DNA from: a virus
DNA: 25,465 bases
IMG/VR virus record: IMGVR_UViG_3300006752_000199
Location: 1-25,465 of that record
Reading direction: 5' to 3' (one strand)
A program made the translations under genes and the position numbers. The notes beneath the pieces were generated by a model. It saw nothing but the letters and a program-made list of their open reading frames with translations. It had not been told where the DNA came from and did no database searches. Below, one piece after another: positions 23,455-25,465 of this stretch (its first letter is position 1; each line of letters begins with the position of its first letter).

Positions 23455-23494
23455 ACTGGAGAAGGAATCGAACCTTGCTTACAACCATTCCAGT
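23455..23494 (-). ncRNA. 40-nt tRNA-like mini-element (acceptor stem + T-arm), copy 2
   Basis: On the - strand, ACTGGA (23494-23489) pairs with TCCAGT (23460-23455). An 11-nt connector ATGGTTGTAAG leads to a T-arm CAAGG-TTCGATT-CCTTC, four pairs plus a C-C mismatch at the base. Total length (40), connector length (11), the ATGGT word, T-loop sequence and an A-A mismatch just outside the acceptor stem all equal copy 1 at 21914-21953, while the stem sequences differ yet still pair, which supports a conserved structure. It begins 17 nt after the stop of the 164-aa gene and ends 36 nt before the next start. No anticodon arm or full cloverleaf can be drawn. Confidence 0.6.
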
Positions 23495-23511
23495 TAGTCT
23501 GACAGCGTGTG

Positions 23512-24006
23512 CTAAACCTTGTAGCTATAGTTCTCTGCTACCCATGTACATAAAGTCTCTCTATTGCCCTCTGACAGCTCCATGAACAGGTTAAATACAT
23601 TAGCAGTTCCACCATGACCATTTCTCTTGTTGAGGTTCTGCCATTTAGCCTCTATATGATTAGCCAGTGACGTACCCTCTCCAAAAGCTTTTTGTATCCA
23701 TCCAGTTGGGAAGTTATACGCAAAGTACATGAAGTTAGTAATCGAGTCAGCTGCAGCATCTCTCTTCTCTTCTTCTTCATCATACTCGTCATACCATTCT
23801 GTCCATATGTACAGCTCCTGCTCGTGTGCATCGTCCAGTATGAACTCATCAGAGCAGTCAGTGTATGCTTCTTTGTAGTTCTCTTTCAACCAAGCTACTA
23901 AGCTGGTTTCATCTTTAATGGTTTCATCATTGTGCAGAAGGTAACCTTCATACATTCCTGCTCCAGTGATAATACATGTTCTTGGTTCTTTGTTTAAATT
24001 ACTCAT
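23512..24006 (-). CDS. 164-aa acidic protein of unknown function
   Basis: Not recognised. It is strongly acidic, with ELYIWTEWYDEYDEEEEKRD around 85-105 and an N-terminal CIITGAGMYEGYLLHNDETI. The general look (acidic, about 165 aa, early) recalls DNA-mimic anti-restriction proteins such as ArdA, but I do not see their sequence motifs, so this is only a hypothesis. Its start is 22 nt downstream of the predicted hammerhead cleavage site, so the mature transcript would begin just ahead of it. Confidence 0.72.
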   Translation of the reverse strand: MSNLNKEPRTCIITGAGMYEGYLLHNDETIKDETSLVAWLKENYKEAYTDCSDEFILDDAHEQELYIWTEWYDEYDEEEEKRDAAADSITNFMYFAYNFPTGWIQKAFGEGTSLANHIEAKWQNLNKRNGHGGTANVFNLFMELSEGNRETLCTWVAENYSYKV

Positions 24007-24022
24007 AATTGTAGTTTTTAAT

Positions 24023-24072
24023 GATTAAGACGCTTCACAGCGTTTCGACTATTTAAGTCTCGTCAGTTAATC
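24023..24072 (-). ncRNA. type I hammerhead ribozyme, copy A
   Basis: All core parts occur in order on the - strand: stem I 5' strand GATTAA (24072-24067), CTGACGA (C3-A9, matching CUGANGA), stem II GACT/AGTC with loop TAAAT, GAAA (24046-24043), stem III ACGCT/AGCGT (the A is the last of GAAA) with loop GTGA, cleavage triplet GTC, stem I 3' strand TTAATC (24028-24023). Stem I is the open helix, so type I. Predicted self-cleavage is between 24029 and 24028, leaving a 22-nt leader before the ATG at 24006. The 5' half also encodes the last codons of the 85-aa gene, whose TAA lies in the stem II loop. Every helix covaries with copy B. Confidence 0.92.
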
Positions 24073-24310
24073 TTTGAAAAACCAGCATACTCTTTTGAGT
24101 ATAAAGAATTTTCTCCTCCAGTGCCGACAGCACGTCATACATCATGTGTCTTTGTGTAGCATCATGAGTTACGTTCTTCTCGATTAGCTTGTACATAAGA
24201 AGTCCTACGTCTTCAGCACTTAAGCTATCCACTTGGTCTTGCCAGTCTACGTTTGTAAGTTCAACTGAAGACATTAATTGTTTGATTTGTGATTCTTTGG
24301 TATTTTCCAT
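24053..24310 (-). CDS. 85-aa helical protein ending inside a hammerhead ribozyme
   Basis: Begins MENTKESQIKQLMSSVELTN and is mostly predicted helical (EDVGLLMYKLIEKNVTHDAT, MYDVLSALEEKILYTQ). No family is recognised. The last six residues, RLTDET, are encoded by the stem I strand, catalytic core and stem II of hammerhead copy A, so ribozyme self-cleavage removes no coding bases but leaves the stop codon close to the new 3' end. The start is preceded by CACTTAAATTTAAACAC, the same leader type as at 22702 and 21880. Confidence 0.72.
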   Translation of the reverse strand: MENTKESQIKQLMSSVELTNVDWQDQVDSLSAEDVGLLMYKLIEKNVTHDATQRHMMYDVLSALEEKILYTQKSMLVFQRLTDET

Positions 24311-24332
24311 GTGTTTAAATTTAAGTGATTAA

Positions 24333-24548
24333 TTATATCCATTGTTTTGATTCCTGTAATTCTGTAATCTTCTCTTGCATCTCATTGATGACATCAAATA
24401 GCTCTGACCACTGGTCATCGTCTTGTAAATATTCATCTTCGATATGCTCCAGTACTAAGTTACACTGCGTGTCTAACTTGTTGATTTCTGTGCGTACATA
24501 TTCTTCTGTCTCTATTTTAGAGATTGTTTTGAAAAGCTTGTTACTCAT
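24333..24548 (-). CDS. 71-aa acidic coiled-coil protein of unknown function
   Basis: Highly charged and helical throughout (SKIETEEYVRTEINKLDTQC, VLEHIEDEYLQDDDQWSELF, INEMQEKITELQES), consistent with a short antiparallel or dimeric coiled coil. It is acidic overall. No family is recognised. The start is 2 nt after the stop of the 46-aa gene, so translation is likely coupled. Start residues MSNK are shared with the 76-aa gene at 23418, but similarity does not extend further. Confidence 0.7.
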   Translation of the reverse strand: MSNKLFKTISKIETEEYVRTEINKLDTQCNLVLEHIEDEYLQDDDQWSELFDVINEMQEKITELQESKQWI

Positions 24549-24550
24549 GA

Positions 24551-24691
24551 TTAAAATGGATTAGATGTTACGAAATAGCTTAGTGCTATTACATTTTTCT
24601 TTACTTGTTCTAATTCGTACAGCTTTTGAGCTGTCTTGATTAATGCACAGTCAATACGTACATACTTAATTACTGTTTTTGATTTACTCAT
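24551..24691 (-). CDS. 46-aa protein downstream of hammerhead copy B
   Basis: Reads MSKSKTVIKYVRIDCALIKT and continues AQKLYELEQVKKNVIALSYF, ending VTSNPF. It is basic, with a probable central amphipathic helix. No family is recognised. Support comes from the ATGAGTAA start type shared with its neighbours, the 22-nt spacing to the hammerhead cleavage site, and the tight 2-nt junction with the next gene. Confidence 0.65.
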   Translation of the reverse strand: MSKSKTVIKYVRIDCALIKTAQKLYELEQVKKNVIALSYFVTSNPF

Positions 24692-24707
24692 TGTAGTTGA
24701 ATTTTAA

Positions 24708-24757
24708 AGTTAAGACGCCTCTCGGCGTTTCGTCCTATATGGACTCATCAGTTAACT
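24708..24757 (-). ncRNA. type I hammerhead ribozyme, copy B
   Basis: On the - strand: stem I 5' strand AGTTAA (24757-24752), core CTGATGA (24751-24745), stem II GTCC/GGAC with loop ATATA, GAAA (24731-24728), stem III ACGCC/GGCGT capped by a GAGA tetraloop, cleavage triplet GTC, stem I 3' strand TTAACT (24713-24708). This is a full match to the hammerhead consensus. Cleavage is predicted between 24714 and 24713, giving a 22-nt leader before the ATG at 24691, the same length as for copy A. Compared with copy A, stems I, II and III have changed on both strands and still pair. The first two bases overlap the stop codon of the upstream 124-aa gene. Confidence 0.93.
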
Positions 24758-25130
24758 ATAGACTTAGACCTGCGAACTTCTCCAGCTCTGCCCAGTCTTT
24801 ACCAGCATCGCTTTTGGTTTTTGCTTCTTGGTATTTTCCGAGTATTCTTCCCATCTCAACCGATACCTGTGGTTCCATGGATGATGCTGACATTACATTT
24901 TTACCTCTTGCATTAGTCACAGAAAAACCCCATGTTCTAACTCCGTGTCTTAGTACGTCCAGTGGACACACATTCATCCAGTATCTAAGTGTCATTGTAA
25001 ACTCTGGAGTGCTTACTTTAATCGACCATACATTGTCCTTAGCTGTCATGGTTACATTGCATGCTGCTTTAGATAGTAATGTGTTTAACACTTTGATTTC
25101 ATCTCTGTTACTTAGTTGTTGTTTACTCAT
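24756..25130 (-). CDS. 124-aa protein of unknown function, first early gene in the window
   Basis: Begins MSKQQLSNRDEIKVLNTLLS and contains a probable beta-rich centre (VTMTAKDNVWSIKVSTPEFT, MTLRYWMNVCPLDVLRHGVR), ending in an acidic/basic helix (GKDWAELEKFAGLSL). No family is recognised. I chose the ATG at 25130 (ATGAGTAA start type) over the in-frame ATG at 25142, which would add MQST. Its stop codon overlaps the first bases of hammerhead copy B. A structured element lies 35 nt upstream of the start. Confidence 0.7.
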   Translation of the reverse strand: MSKQQLSNRDEIKVLNTLLSKAACNVTMTAKDNVWSIKVSTPEFTMTLRYWMNVCPLDVLRHGVRTWGFSVTNARGKNVMSASSMEPQVSVEMGRILGKYQEAKTKSDAGKDWAELEKFAGLSL

Positions 25131-25165
25131 AGTTGATTGCATAATAATTAAATTTAAAAGTTAGT

Positions 25166-25213
25166 TATCGGTACGAGTATTGCTCTCGCTGGTCTGTCAA
25201 TCAGATACCGATA
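25166..25213 (-). ncRNA. unknown three-way-junction RNA element upstream of the early operon
   Basis: A perfect 8-bp inverted repeat (TATCGGTA at 25166-25173, TACCGATA at 25206-25213) encloses two hairpins. On the - strand they are TCTG-ATTGA-CAGA and, after CCAG, CGAG-AGCAATA-CTCG, the latter with a 7-nt loop and stacked directly on the closing stem. The layout resembles an anticodon-less tRNA, but the T-loop consensus is missing. It is not a hammerhead, since CTGANGA and GAAA are absent. It ends 35 nt before the ATG at 25130, like the tRNA-like mini-elements (33 and 36 nt). The fold is symmetrical enough that the strand is uncertain. Confidence 0.45.
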
Positions 25214-25465
25214 TTAGTGTCGTAAATTTCACTCTCAAGGCTCGCACATTAACTCCATCCACAGATGGTTAAAGAGATGTCAGTCGCTCTACAGAATCCT
25301 CAATTAAGGGATGCCAAACTTTTATCCTTGAAATCATTTTTACTTTATGTAAGACCTATGAACACCTTAGTGCTAACTACTTCGCTTGATAGATATGGAT
25401 AGAGAGATAATCTTAACAGAATCGTTAAGTGATTGATTATCAGCAGTCTGCGTGAAGCACAGTTA
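25214..25465. other. noncoding region upstream of the early operon
   Basis: I see no convincing gene here; the longest - strand frame I noticed from an ATG is 22 codons. It holds a hairpin CCATC-CACA-GATGG flanked by TTAA words (about 25244-25267), which contains CATCCACAG, a 7-of-9 match to the DnaA box, and other short inverted repeats (ATCC...GGGAT near 25298-25312). The content looks like an untranslated leader, promoter region or RNA gene rather than decayed coding sequence, but I cannot name a promoter. Confidence 0.4.

Noticed and set aside
23441-23540. A complete tRNA gene (a Ser or Phe anticodon was considered) on the - strand
   Set aside because: Candidate anticodon loops lack T33 or have unpaired stems, whereas ACTGGA/TCCAGT gives a perfect short-range closing stem matching the other 40-nt element.
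23652-23849. 65-aa - strand frame within the 164-aa gene
   Set aside because: Overlaps a better-supported gene in another frame and shows no family pattern, unlike the nested KSKAQ frame.
24697-25164. 155-aa + strand reading frame
   Set aside because: Lies antisense to the 124-aa gene and hammerhead copy B, has shadow-like composition and no leader or neighbours on that strand.
25166-25213. A third hammerhead ribozyme
   Set aside because: The - strand has CTGATTGA rather than CTGANGA and no GAAA between the hairpins; the + strand has no core either.

Overview
The window looks like part of an AT-rich tailed-phage genome whose host is probably a Bacteroidetes bacterium. No host gene, ribosomal RNA or integrase is visible. 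The Bacteroidetes assignment rests on three things. Start codons follow A-rich leaders without Shine-Dalgarno motifs. The primase has a VirE-N/BT4734-like N-terminus typical of that phylum. A small lipoprotein has a Bacteroidetes-style TSCGSSK lipobox. The assignment is inference, since no marker gene was searched.

Layout. Positions 1-12262 (+ strand) hold late virion genes: a short Ala/Gln-rich protein, a 767-aa protein and a 3072-aa multidomain protein. Their order and rising size recall the internal virion (ejection) proteins gp14-gp15-gp16 of T7-like phages. A small + strand gene follows. All other genes, 12249-25142, are on the - strand and converge on the late block, with 14 bp of 3' overlap. 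Reading along the - strand from 25465 downward there are (i) an untranslated leader region, (ii) an early-type block of about 15 small, mostly unknown genes (25130-20974), (iii) a recombination block (DUF3310-like protein, DnaA-domain-IV-like protein, DUF1071/Sak3-like annealing protein, RecB/RecE-like exonuclease, small putative ssDNA-binding protein) ended by tandem terminators near 18110-18160, (iv) an AT-rich, repeat-bearing gap that is a candidate origin, and (v) a replication block (primase-SF3 helicase, SF2 helicase, VRR-NUC nuclease, a second DnaA-domain-IV-like protein and small genes) with tightly overlapping starts and stops.

The most striking content is RNA. Two complete type I hammerhead ribozymes (24023-24072 and 24708-24757, - strand) sit just before start codons. 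All stems covary between them, and each predicted cleavage leaves a 22-nt leader. Two 40-nt tRNA-like mini-elements (21914-21953 and 23455-23494) share one architecture: a 6-bp acceptor-like stem, an 11-nt connector containing ATGGT, and a T-arm with the loop TTCGATT. They lie 33 and 36 nt before start codons. A third type of structure, an 8-bp stem enclosing two hairpins (25166-25213), lies 35 nt before the first start codon. Together they suggest an early operon punctuated by self-cleaving and possibly RNase-processed RNA elements.

A second highlight is a 51-codon reading frame (5698-5853) nested out of frame inside the 9.2-kb giant gene. It encodes a recognisable KSKAQ-type small phage protein and lies in a locally GC-rich, low-complexity linker of the host gene. 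Several genes of 38 to 57 codons were found by reading the sequence directly.
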